A DNA stretch of 64,000 nucleotides from Aldehydirespirator sp963662645. GTDB taxonomy: Bacteria > Actinomycetota > Acidimicrobiia > Acidimicrobiales > Aldehydirespiratoraceae. Positions 16,661 through 24,717 of this stretch are shown here, in pieces. Location: NCBI GenBank assembly GCA_963662645.2, contig OY759762.1:186001-250000 (forward strand). Reading direction: 5' to 3'. The notes under the pieces are model-generated. The model was not told where the DNA came from. It made no database searches and worked only from the letters and a program-made list of their open reading frames with translations. A program made the translations under genes and the position numbers. How positions within the stretch are numbered: position 1 is the stretch's first letter; each line of letters begins with the position of its first letter.

Positions 16661-17168
16661 GTCGACGGCGCCAACGGCTCAAACGGCAGCACGCGCCGCG
16701 GGCCTCATGGCGCGATCATGTCATAGGAGAAGAACCCCGCCGGCGCGCACGGTGCTCGCCAGGGTCTCGTCGTGGCCGCGCTGGGAGCTGCCGGACCGCA
16801 TCCGGACGTGACCATCTCGCCGGTGTCGTCTCTGGCCGCGAGCCGCATCCCCACGTGAACGAGCGCAGCCATGTCCCCAAAGTCGACGGCGCCAACGGCT
16901 CAAACGGCAGCACCGCCCCAGCAGAGCCCGCCCGCAGCCTGCTCGCGTCGTCGATGAACGAGCCGCCCACCAGCAGCGCCGCCACCGACAGCGCCTTGGC
17001 CCCCGAGCCGCGCCCCGACCCGGGCGGGCGCACCGCCGCGTCGATCAGCGCCTCCAGCCCGAGGCGGTCCATCACCGTGCCCGCCAGCAACAGCCCCGCA
17101 TCCGCCACCAAAGACCCGTCGTCGAAACGAACCTCCAACCCGTCGATCCCACCCGATACGCTGCCCAC
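16661..17168 (-). pseudogene. Remnant of an IS1380-family transposase
   Basis: The minus-strand frame from 17168 reads GLEVRFDDGSLVADAGLLLA, a partial match to VMDRLGLEALIDAAVR, then SVAALLVGGSFIDDASRLRAG and STLGTWLRSFTWG. This is the N-terminal region of IS1380-type DDE transposases. After about 115 residues the reading frame is lost (a neighbouring frame gives GHVRMRSGS) and the catalytic core is absent. A 33-base segment of the gene (containing GTCGACGGCGCCAACGGC) is present twice, at 16660-16692 and 16881-16913, showing rearrangement. The first copy abuts the pdtaR stop codon. It is an old, non-functional element. Confidence 0.75.
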
Positions 17169-17290
17169 AGGAAGTGCCTCCTCACGTGGCCGGAATGACC
17201 GTTACTGCAAACAGCATTCTCCCATGTCAGGAGGCCTTTCCGGTGGACGCGCCAACCCCACAGCGCTCACCGCGCCGGTGGATCCGCTTA

Positions 17291-17423
17291 GAGGCCGAGC
17301 GAATAGGCGAGCGAATCCGCCCCATACGGGCGAGGCCGTGGCCCGAGCGGCCCGTGAGCGCAGCGAACAAGAGCGGGAAGCGCAACGTTGCACCGCGAGG
17401 CGGCCTCACCTATTTGCGCGCAC
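17291..17423 (+). repeat. Interspersed repeat family, copy 3 (upstream of polA)
   Basis: This is one of the best-preserved copies, GAGGCCGAGCGAATAGG to GAGCGGGAAGCGCAACG, with a right flank (CGCGAGGCGGCCTCACC, ATTTGCGCGC) shared with copy 5 but not with the others. It ends 63 bases before the polA start. Confidence 0.9.
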
Positions 17424-17486
17424 TCTTGTTGGCCGTATCGGGTTGCGGCCTCCGGCGCCGGGCCCGATTGCCCTAGATTCTCCGCC

Positions 17487-20252
17487 GTGGCCAAGGTGAT
17501 GCTGATCGACGGCAACTCCCTGGCCTACCGCGCCTTCTTCGCGCTGCCCACCGACATGGCGACCGCTTCGGGACAGATCACCAACGCGGTGTTCGGCTTC
17601 ACGTCGATGCTCATCAACCTGTGGCGCGACCACGATCCAGAGCAGATCATCGTCGCCTTCGACCGCCCCGAGCCGACCTTCAGGCACGCCAGGGTCCCCA
17701 CCTACAAGGGCACCCGCGACGCCGCGCCCGATATCCTGCGCCAGCAGATGGGCCTGGTGCGGGAGGTGCTCGACGGCCTGGCCATCCCGACGATCGACGC
17801 GGCCGGCTTCGAGGCCGACGACGTGATCGCCACCCTGGCCACCGCGGGCCGAGACCGCGGCGACGACGTCATCGTCGTGACCGGCGACCGAGACACCTAC
17901 CAACTGGTGGAGGACCCCCACCTGAAGGTTCTCTACAACATGCGGGGGGTGTCGGACTACAAGCTGTACGACGAGGCCGGCATCCTTGACCGCACCGGCG
18001 TTCGCCCCGCCGACTACGTGCACTACGCGGCCCTCAGGGGCGACACCAGCGACAACCTGCCCGGAGTTCCCGGTGTGGGGGAGAAGACCGCGGCGAGGCT
18101 GGTGAACGACAGGGGAGGGCTGGACGGGATCTTCGCCTCCCTGGAGGAGCTCACGCCCAAGCTGAGGGAGAACCTGGCCGCGGCCGAGGACCAGGTTCGC
18201 ACCAACGCCGAGGTGATGCGGCTGGTGCGCGACGTGCCCCTCGAGGCCGGCCTCGACGAGCTGGTCCTCGGAGACGTAGACGCCGAGGCCGTGCGCAAGC
18301 TGTTCGACTTCCTGGAGTTCCGGACCCTGCACAGCCGCCTGGCCGAGGTGCTCGGCGGCGCGCTCGGCGGCACCGACGCCGCGGCCCGCAGGCTGGAGCC
18401 GAAGGTGTCGGTGCTGGCCACCCCCGCCCGGGCCGTCGAGGCGCTGCTGGCCGCGGCGACCCCCGCGGCCGCGGGGGCCCGGCTGGCCCTGGCGACCCCG
18501 GCCGCGGGGCTGGCCGCGGGCCTGGCCTGGGCCCTCGACGCCGACGCGGGCCGGGTGGCCTTCGTGCCCGGCGAGCTGATACGGGACCCCGAGGTCGCCG
18601 AGGCCCTCGCCGGGCTCGTCGGCACAGGCGGATCCTCGGATTCAGCGAATTCAGGCGGGCAACCGGCCGGGGTTGGCACCGGGGCCCCATGGTCCGCAGG
18701 CACCTCACATCGCGACGACGGCACGCGGCCGCTGGCCGTGCACGACGGCAAGGCCCTCATGAGGCCTCTGCTCGACCTCGGCGTCGAGATGCGCGACCCG
18801 CTGATCGACACCATGCTGGCCGCCTACCTCCTCGATCCGGCCGACGTGCGCTACGACCTGAGCGACGTCGCCAGCCGCTACGCGGCCATCGACCCGCCCG
18901 CGCACGCGCCTGCTGAGGGGCGCTTGGATCTCGACGGCGACGCGGTCGAGCCCGCCGAGCAGGCCGGATGGGCGGTGGCGGCCATCGACCGGCTGGTCAC
19001 GCCCCTGCGCGAGGCGCTGGCGGCGCAGGGTCTGGACCACCTCAACGACGAGGTGGAGGTGCCGCTCGTCCGGGTACTGGCCCGCATGGAGCACATCGGG
19101 ATAGGGGTGGACCGATCGGTGCTGGAGCGCATCCGCGACGAACTCGACGCCGAGGCCGAGACGCTGAGGCAACAGGTGCTGGACGACGCCGGGCGAGACA
19201 TCAACGTCAACTCCCCCAAGCAGCTCGCCGAGGTCCTGTTCGACGACCTGGGCCTCACGCCCACCAAGCGGACCAAGACCGGATTCTCAACCGACGCGCA
19301 GTCCCTGGAGAAGCTCCGGGGCGAGCACCCCATCGTCGACCACCTGCTCGGCTACCGGGAGGTGGAGAAGCTGCGATCCACCTACGGGGTCGGCCTCGTG
19401 GCCGAGGTGGGGCCGGACGAGCGCATCCGGGCCACCTTCAACCAGACGGTGGCCCGCACCGGCCGCCTCAGCTCCGACGCCCCCAACCTTCACAACATCC
19501 CGGTGCGCTCCGAGCGGGGCCGGGTGTTCCGCACCGCCTTCGTAGCCCCGCGGGGCTGCAAGCTGCTGGTCGCCGACTACGACCAGATCGAGCTGCGCTG
19601 CATCGCCCATCTGGCCGAGGATCCGGGCCTGATCGCCGCCTTCGAGGCCGGCGACGACATCCACACCGCCACCGCGGCGCGCGTGTTCGGCATCGATCCG
19701 TCGGAGGTGGGGGTGGAGGAGCGGGCCACCGCCAAGATGGTGTCCTACGGGCTGGCCTACGGGATGGAGGCCTACGGCCTGGCCCAGCGCCTGAACATCG
19801 CAACCGGAGAGGCGGCCGAGATCCTCGACGCCTACTTCGAGGCCTTCCCGGCAGTGCGCGACTACATGGACCGGACCGTGGCCGAGGCTCGCAGCCGGGG
19901 CTACACCGAGACCCTGTTCGGCCGGCGCCGCCAGATCCCGGAACTGGCCAGCCCGAACGTGCGGCTGCGCCAGGCAGGGGAGCGCCAGGCCATGAACGCC
20001 GGGATCCAGGGGCTGGCCGCCGACATATTCAAGGTGGCGCTGGTGCGCCTCGACAGGGCCCTTGAGGACCAGGGCCTGGCGTCGCGCATCGTGCTCCAGG
20101 TCCACGACGAGATCATCCTGGAGTCGACCGACGCCGAGGTCGAGCCGGCGTCGGACCTGACCCGCGACGTGATGCGGGGCGCGTTCGAGCTGCGGGTGCC
20201 CCTCGAGGTCGATCTCCAGGTGGCCGACACCTGGGCCGGGGCCAAGGGCTAG
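17487..20252 (+). CDS. polA: DNA polymerase I
   Basis: GTG 17487 (VAKVMLIDGNSLAYRAFFA) lies seven bases after TAGATT (17474-17479). The 921-residue enzyme removes RNA primers and fills repair gaps. Residues 1-290 are the 5'-3' exonuclease (metal-binding EADDVIATLA and VTGDRD, helix-hairpin-helix LPGVPGVGEKTAARL). Residues about 300-560 are a degenerate 3'-5' exonuclease lacking the catalytic acids. Residues about 570-921 are the polymerase, with motif A VADYDQIELRCIAHLAE, motif B ATAKMVSYGLAYGMEAYGL and motif C QVHDEIILE. Motif B carries Tyr where E. coli has Phe762. A Gly/Ser/Thr-rich insert lies near residues 385-410. It is followed by rpsA, as in mycobacteria. Confidence 0.95.
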   Translation: MAKVMLIDGNSLAYRAFFALPTDMATASGQITNAVFGFTSMLINLWRDHDPEQIIVAFDRPEPTFRHARVPTYKGTRDAAPDILRQQMGLVREVLDGLAIPTIDAAGFEADDVIATLATAGRDRGDDVIVVTGDRDTYQLVEDPHLKVLYNMRGVSDYKLYDEAGILDRTGVRPADYVHYAALRGDTSDNLPGVPGVGEKTAARLVNDRGGLDGIFASLEELTPKLRENLAAAEDQVRTNAEVMRLVRDVPLEAGLDELVLGDVDAEAVRKLFDFLEFRTLHSRLAEVLGGALGGTDAAARRLEPKVSVLATPARAVEALLAAATPAAAGARLALATPAAGLAAGLAWALDADAGRVAFVPGELIRDPEVAEALAGLVGTGGSSDSANSGGQPAGVGTGAPWSAGTSHRDDGTRPLAVHDGKALMRPLLDLGVEMRDPLIDTMLAAYLLDPADVRYDLSDVASRYAAIDPPAHAPAEGRLDLDGDAVEPAEQAGWAVAAIDRLVTPLREALAAQGLDHLNDEVEVPLVRVLARMEHIGIGVDRSVLERIRDELDAEAETLRQQVLDDAGRDINVNSPKQLAEVLFDDLGLTPTKRTKTGFSTDAQSLEKLRGEHPIVDHLLGYREVEKLRSTYGVGLVAEVGPDERIRATFNQTVARTGRLSSDAPNLHNIPVRSERGRVFRTAFVAPRGCKLLVADYDQIELRCIAHLAEDPGLIAAFEAGDDIHTATAARVFGIDPSEVGVEERATAKMVSYGLAYGMEAYGLAQRLNIATGEAAEILDAYFEAFPAVRDYMDRTVAEARSRGYTETLFGRRRQIPELASPNVRLRQAGERQAMNAGIQGLAADIFKVALVRLDRALEDQGLASRIVLQVHDEIILESTDAEVEPASDLTRDVMRGAFELRVPLEVDLQVADTWAGAKG

Positions 20253-20343
20253 GACCCCGTCTCTGGGGCGGGGCACAACTCCGGCGCGCCACCGGTAGCC
20301 TCGCGGGGTCCCTGTACCCAACCCACCTGCCCGGAAAGACACC

Positions 20344-21732
20344 GTGACCTACACCTCCACCGCCGTCCTCGAACCGCCAGCGCCCCCCGAGATGGGCACG
20401 TTCGCCGAGGACGGCTCCTACATCCCGCGCCAGATCGTCGAGGACGACCTCGGCGACATCAGCCTCGACGACGCCTACGCCTCCACCATGGTGGTGGTGG
20501 AGGACGGCCAGATAGTGGAGGGGACAATCGTCCGGATCGACAAGGAAGAGGTCCTGCTCGACATCGGCTACAAGTCCGAGGGCGTCATCCCGGCCCGCGA
20601 GCTGAGCATCCGCCACGACGTCGACCCCGGCGACGTCGTGGACATGGGCGAGGTGATCGAGGCCCTCGTCATCACCCGCGAGGACAAGGAGGGCCGGCTG
20701 ATCCTGTCCAAGAAGCGGGCCCAGTACGAGCGGGCCTGGGGACGGATCGAGGAGCAGCGGGAGGCCAACGCCGCGGTCAAGGGCATGGTCATCGAGGTGG
20801 TCAAGGGCGGGCTGATCGTCGACATCGGCCTGCGGGGCTTCCTGCCCGCATCGCTGGTGGAGCTCCGCCGGGTGCGCGACCTCCAGCCGTACGTGGGCCG
20901 CGAGCTCGACGCCAAGATCATCGAGCTCGACAAGAACCGCAACAACGTAGTGCTCAGCCGGCGGGCGTGGCTGGAGGAGACCCAGCGCGAGCAGCGCGAG
21001 GCGTTCCTCGACAACCTCAGGCCGGGCGAGATCCGCAGCGGCACGGTGTCGTCGGTCGTGAACTTCGGCGCGTTCGTGGACCTCGGCGGAATGGACGGGC
21101 TGGTGCACGTCTCGGAGCTGTCCTGGAAGCACGTCGACCATCCCAGCGCGGTGGTGTCGGCCGGCGACCGCATCGACGTGCAGGTGCTGGAGGTCGACCT
21201 GGAGCGGGAGCGCATCAGCCTGTCGCTCAAGGCGACCCAGCAGGACCCCTGGCAGGAGTTCGCGGCCAGCCACCGGGTGGGGGAGCTGGTGTACGGACGC
21301 ATCACCAAGCTGGTGCCGTTCGGGTCGTTCGTGCAGGTCGGCGACGGCATCGAGGGCCTGGTGCACATCTCGGAGATGTCGGCCCACCATGTGGAGCTGC
21401 CCGAGCAGGTCGTCACCCCCGGCGAGGAGCTGTGGGTGAAGATCATCGACCTCGACCTGCAGCGCCGCCGCATCAGCCTGTCGATCAAGCAGGCCGCCGA
21501 GGGCGGGGTGGTCGCGGCCGAGTACCAGGAGCACTTCGGCGACCACGCCTACGACGAGGAGGGCAACTACATCGGCACCGGCGGCTCCGAGGGACAGCAG
21601 GCATGGGAGGACTACTACTCCAGCGAGCCCGACCCCGAGCACGGCGCGGAGGATGACGCCCTCGACGCAGCTGAGGCCGCCGGCATCCGCGAGACCGCCG
21701 ATCGCGACCCCTCCGCGGCCGACGAGACCTGA
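20344..21732 (+). CDS. rpsA: 30S ribosomal protein S1
   Basis: GTG 20344 gives 462 residues. There are four S1 RNA-binding repeats at about residues 55-125 (GQIVEGTIVRIDKEEVLLDI), 140-210 (GMVIEVVKGGLIVDIGLRG), 225-300 (GTVSSVVNFGAFVDLGG) and 310-385 (YGRITKLVPFGSFVQVGDG). An acidic C-terminal tail of about 75 residues follows. It recruits mRNA to the 30S subunit. The four-domain form is usual in Actinobacteria. It lies between polA and coaE, with only three bases before the coaE start. If leaderless transcripts are common in this organism, S1 may be less needed for them. Confidence 0.95.
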   Translation: MTYTSTAVLEPPAPPEMGTFAEDGSYIPRQIVEDDLGDISLDDAYASTMVVVEDGQIVEGTIVRIDKEEVLLDIGYKSEGVIPARELSIRHDVDPGDVVDMGEVIEALVITREDKEGRLILSKKRAQYERAWGRIEEQREANAAVKGMVIEVVKGGLIVDIGLRGFLPASLVELRRVRDLQPYVGRELDAKIIELDKNRNNVVLSRRAWLEETQREQREAFLDNLRPGEIRSGTVSSVVNFGAFVDLGGMDGLVHVSELSWKHVDHPSAVVSAGDRIDVQVLEVDLERERISLSLKATQQDPWQEFAASHRVGELVYGRITKLVPFGSFVQVGDGIEGLVHISEMSAHHVELPEQVVTPGEELWVKIIDLDLQRRRISLSIKQAAEGGVVAAEYQEHFGDHAYDEEGNYIGTGGSEGQQAWEDYYSSEPDPEHGAEDDALDAAEAAGIRETADRDPSAADET

Positions 21733-21735
21733 GTT

Positions 21736-22356
21736 CTGCCCGAGATCGCGCTGACAGGGGGGATCGGCGCCGGCAAGTCGACCGTCGGCGCGGGACTGGT
21801 CGAGCGGGGAGCGGTCCTCATCGATGCCGACCAGATCGTCCGTGACCTCCAGCAGCCGGGTGAGCCCGTCTTCGAGGCCATGGTGCAGCGCTGGGGACCG
21901 GCGGTGCTGGCAGCCGACGGAACTCTGGACCGGGCTGCCGTCGCCGGGGTGGTGTTCAACGACGCCGACGAGCTGGCCGCGCTCAACGCCATCGTCCATC
22001 CCGCGGTGGGCACCGAGATGGTCGAGCGCCGGGCCGAGGCGGCCGAGGCGTCGCCCGATGCTGTCGTCGTGCTCGACATCCCGCTGCTGGTCCGCCCCGA
22101 CGGTGCGCCCATCGCCGAGCGCTACCGCGACCTCTCGGGCATCGTGGTGGTGGACGCCGACCCCGAGATCGCGGTGCGGCGCCTGGTGGCCCAGCGGGGC
22201 CTGTCCGCCCAGGACGCCCGGGCCCGCATCTCCCGCCAGGCCGACCGGGAGGCCCGGCTGGCAGTGGCCGACTTCGTGATCAACAACGACGGCACTCTCG
22301 GGGAGCTGGAACCCCAGATCGAAGCCTGCTACCGCTGGGCTAGGACCCTGGGCTGA
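21736..22356 (+). CDS. coaE: Dephospho-CoA kinase starting at a CTG codon
   Basis: The last step of CoA synthesis is phosphorylation of dephospho-CoA at the 3' hydroxyl. The P-loop TGGIGAGKSTV begins only about seven residues after the rpsA stop. The only plausible start is CTG 21736 (reading LPEIALTGGIGAGKS); the next ATG in frame is 21880, which would delete the P-loop and the conserved LIDADQIVRDL. The 206-residue length is normal for CoaE. Other family stretches are VVLDIPLLV, VVVDADPEIAVRRL and ARISRQADREARLAVADFVINNDG. A DinG/CoaE-like fusion is not present. Gene prediction limited to ATG/GTG/TTG would misannotate this gene. Confidence 0.9.
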   Translation: MPEIALTGGIGAGKSTVGAGLVERGAVLIDADQIVRDLQQPGEPVFEAMVQRWGPAVLAADGTLDRAAVAGVVFNDADELAALNAIVHPAVGTEMVERRAEAAEASPDAVVVLDIPLLVRPDGAPIAERYRDLSGIVVVDADPEIAVRRLVAQRGLSAQDARARISRQADREARLAVADFVINNDGTLGELEPQIEACYRWARTLG

Positions 22357-22361
22357 TCGGT

Positions 22362-22386
22362 CCTGCCATCGGTACGATCGGCAGTG
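22362..22386 (+). other. Hairpin between coaE and uvrB
   Basis: CCTGCC and GGCAG-TGCAGG flank a TCG-GTA-CGA core, giving a compact interrupted stem-loop just after the coaE stop and before repeat copy 4. There is no T-run, so it is not a clear intrinsic terminator. TACGAT inside it (22373-22378) could be a -10 for uvrB. Confidence 0.4.
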
Positions 22387-22390
22387 CAGG

Positions 22391-22474
22391 GCCCGAGCGG
22401 CCCGTCGGCGAAGCGACGAGGAGCGGGAGAGCGAGTGGCCCGAGCGGCCCGTGAGCGAAGCGAACAAGAGCGGG
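22391..22474 (+). repeat. Interspersed repeat family, copy 4 (upstream of uvrB)
   Basis: This copy consists of two successive right halves: GCCCGAGCGGCCCGTCGGCG to GAGGAGCGGGA (22391-22428), and GCCCGAGCGGCCCGTGAGCG to AAGAGCGGG (22438-22474). It ends four bases before the uvrB ATG, so it forms the uvrB leader and supplies its purine-rich pre-start sequence. Confidence 0.8.
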
Positions 22475-22478
22475 TGAC

Positions 22479-24552
22479 ATGCCGCCGGTGACCGTGCCCA
22501 GCGATCGGCGGGCCTTCGAGGTGGTGGCCCCGTTCGAGCCCGCCGGCGACCAGCCCAGGGCCATCGAAGCCCTGGCCGCGGGCGTGGCCGACGGGCACCG
22601 CTTCCAAACGCTGCTGGGCATCACCGGCTCGGGCAAGAGCGCCACCATCGCCTGGACCATCGAACAGGCCCAGCGGCCCACACTGGTGCTGGCCCCCAAC
22701 AAGTCGCTGGCCGCCCAGCTGGCCAACGAGCTGCGGGAGCTGTTCCCGCACAACCGGGTGGAGTACTTCGTCAGCTACTACGACTACTACCAGCCCGAGG
22801 CGTACATGCCGGCCAGCGACACCTACATCGAGAAGGACTCGTCGGTCAACGACGAGATCGACCGGCTGCGCCACTCGGCCACCTCGGCGCTGCTCACCCG
22901 CCGCGACACGATCGTGGTGGCGTCGGTGTCGGCCATCTACGGGCTCGGCTCGCCCGAGGAGTACGAGACCCAGCTGCTGGTGCTCAACCGGGGAGGCACC
23001 TACGACCAGCGGTCGATCCTGCGCCGGCTGGTCGACATGCAGTACGAGCGCAACGACATGAACCTCACCCGGGGCAAGTTCCGGGTGCGGGGCGACACCA
23101 TCGAGGTCCACCGGGCCTACGACGAGACCGCGGTGCGCATCGAGCTGTTCGGCGACGAGGTGGACCGCATCACCGTGGTCGATCCGCTCACCGGGGAGCG
23201 GCTGGAGACCCTGGAGGACCTGGTGGTGTTCCCGGCCACCCACTACGCCACCACCGCCGAGCGGATGCAGGCCGCCATCGGGCGCATCGAGGTCGAGCTG
23301 GCCGAGCGGCTGGCCCGCTTCGAGACCGAGGGCAAGCTGCTCGAGGCCCAGCGCCTGCAGATGCGCACCAGCTACGACCTCGAGATGATGGCCGAGCTGG
23401 GCTACTGCAACGGCATCGAGAACTACTCGGCGCCCATCGACGGCCGCGGCTCCGGGCGAGTCGCCCTACACGCTGCTCGACTACTTCCCCGGCGACTTCC
23501 TGATGGTGATCGACGAGTCGCATGTGGCCGTGCCCCAGCTGCACGGCCAGTACGAGGGCGACCGCAGCCGCAAGGAGACCCTCATCGAGCACGGGTTCCG
23601 GCTGCCGTCGGCGGCCGACAACCGTCCGCTGCGCTTCGACGAGGTGATGACCCGGCTCAACCAGGTCATCTTCATGTCGGCCACCCCCGGCGCCTACGAG
23701 CTCGACGTCTCCGACCAGGTGGTGGAGCAGATCGTGCGGCCGACGGGGCTGGTCGACCCCGAGGTGGTGGTGAAGCCGACCAAGGGCCAGATCGACGACC
23801 TGCTGGAGGAGATCGCCGCGAGGACCGACCGGGAGCAGCGGGTGCTGGTGACCACCCTCACCAAGAAGATGTCCGAGGACCTCACTGACTACCTGCTGGA
23901 GCGGGGCCTGCGGGTGCGCTACCTGCACAGCGAGGTGGACACCATCCAGCGCATCGAGATCCTGCGCGACCTGCGGCTGGGGGAGTTCGACGTGCTGGTG
24001 GGGATCAACCTGCTGCGCGAGGGCCTCGACCTGCCCGAAGTGTCGCTGGTGGCCATCCTCGACGCCGACAAGGAGGGGTTCCTGCGCAGCGAGACGTCGC
24101 TGATCCAGACCATCGGGCGGGCGGCCCGCAACGTGGACGGCCAGGTGGTGATGTACGCCGACGTCGTGACCGACTCGATGCGGCGGGCCATCTCGGAGAC
24201 GATGCGGCGCCGGGGCCTGCAGGAGGCCCACAACGAGGCCCACGGGATCGATCCGACCACCATCCGCAAAGCGGTCACCGACATACTGGCCATGATCCGC
24301 CCGGACCGCGACGGCGCGCCGGTGCCCGACGGCGACGTCGGCGGCGAGTCGGGCGGGGGACTGGCCGCGGCCCGTCGCCGCCGCGACGGCCCCGACCTGG
24401 GCGAGCTCCCCGACGCCGAGCTGGAGCGCCTGATCCGCACCCTCGACGAGGAGATGCGAGACGCGGCCGCCGACCTCCGCTTCGAGTACGCCGCCAGGCT
24501 GCGCGACGAGATCAAAGACCTTCGCCGAGAACTAGCCGAGATCCGCGGCTGA
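22479..24552 (+). CDS. uvrB: Excinuclease ABC subunit B, frameshifted in this sequence
   Basis: UvrB is the damage-verifying helicase-like subunit of nucleotide excision repair. The first 330 residues (MPPVTVPSDRR, P-loop GITGSGKSATIAW, beta-hairpin YYDYYQPEAYMP, SSVNDEIDRLRH) run in one frame to DGRGSG near 23456. The remaining 360 (SPYTLLDYFPGDFLMVIDES, RPTGLVDPEV, QTIGRAARN, UVR domain near LRFEYAARLRDEIKDL) run in the next frame. Deleting one G of the GGG at 23454-23456 gives an uninterrupted 690-residue UvrB of normal length. All motifs on both sides are intact, so a sequence error is more likely than decay. Repeat copy 4 forms the leader. Confidence 0.9.
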
Positions 24553-24717
24553 CGCGCTTGGGCCGGAACCTCAGCGGCTGGGAACTCTGCTTCCACAGCC
24601 CATGCAGAAAACTATATTCTGAGATTCGATATACAGAAAATATGATTCTTATGATGTTGAATAAAGTGTGATACCAAGACATAGTCTCCGACGTTCATCA
24701 GGAGTATACTCCCCCCT
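24553..24717. other. AT-rich spacer with promoter of the secreted repeat protein
   Basis: This 165-base spacer is strikingly AT-rich compared with its surroundings (24600-24710). It holds a -10-like TATACT at 24705-24710, seven bases before the GTG at 24718. An inverted repeat TTCTG/CAGAA brackets 24616-24638. The composition suggests imported DNA. No gene is seen. Confidence 0.5.

Noticed and set aside
20113..22467. 784-codon open frame on the minus strand
   Set aside because: It is the antisense shadow of rpsA, coaE and the end of polA. Its composition (long runs of Val, His, Leu, Asp, Gly) is typical of reverse frames in high-GC DNA, and no motif is recognisable.
22391..22474. Complete SOS box in the repeat before uvrB
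   Set aside because: The repeat contains CGAACAAGAGCGG, which has only the left half of the LexA consensus; the GTTCG half is missing.
23440..23470. Programmed ribosomal frameshift in uvrB
   Set aside because: No slippery heptamer, stop or stimulatory structure of a known type is visible, and UvrB is not known to use one; an extra G is simpler.
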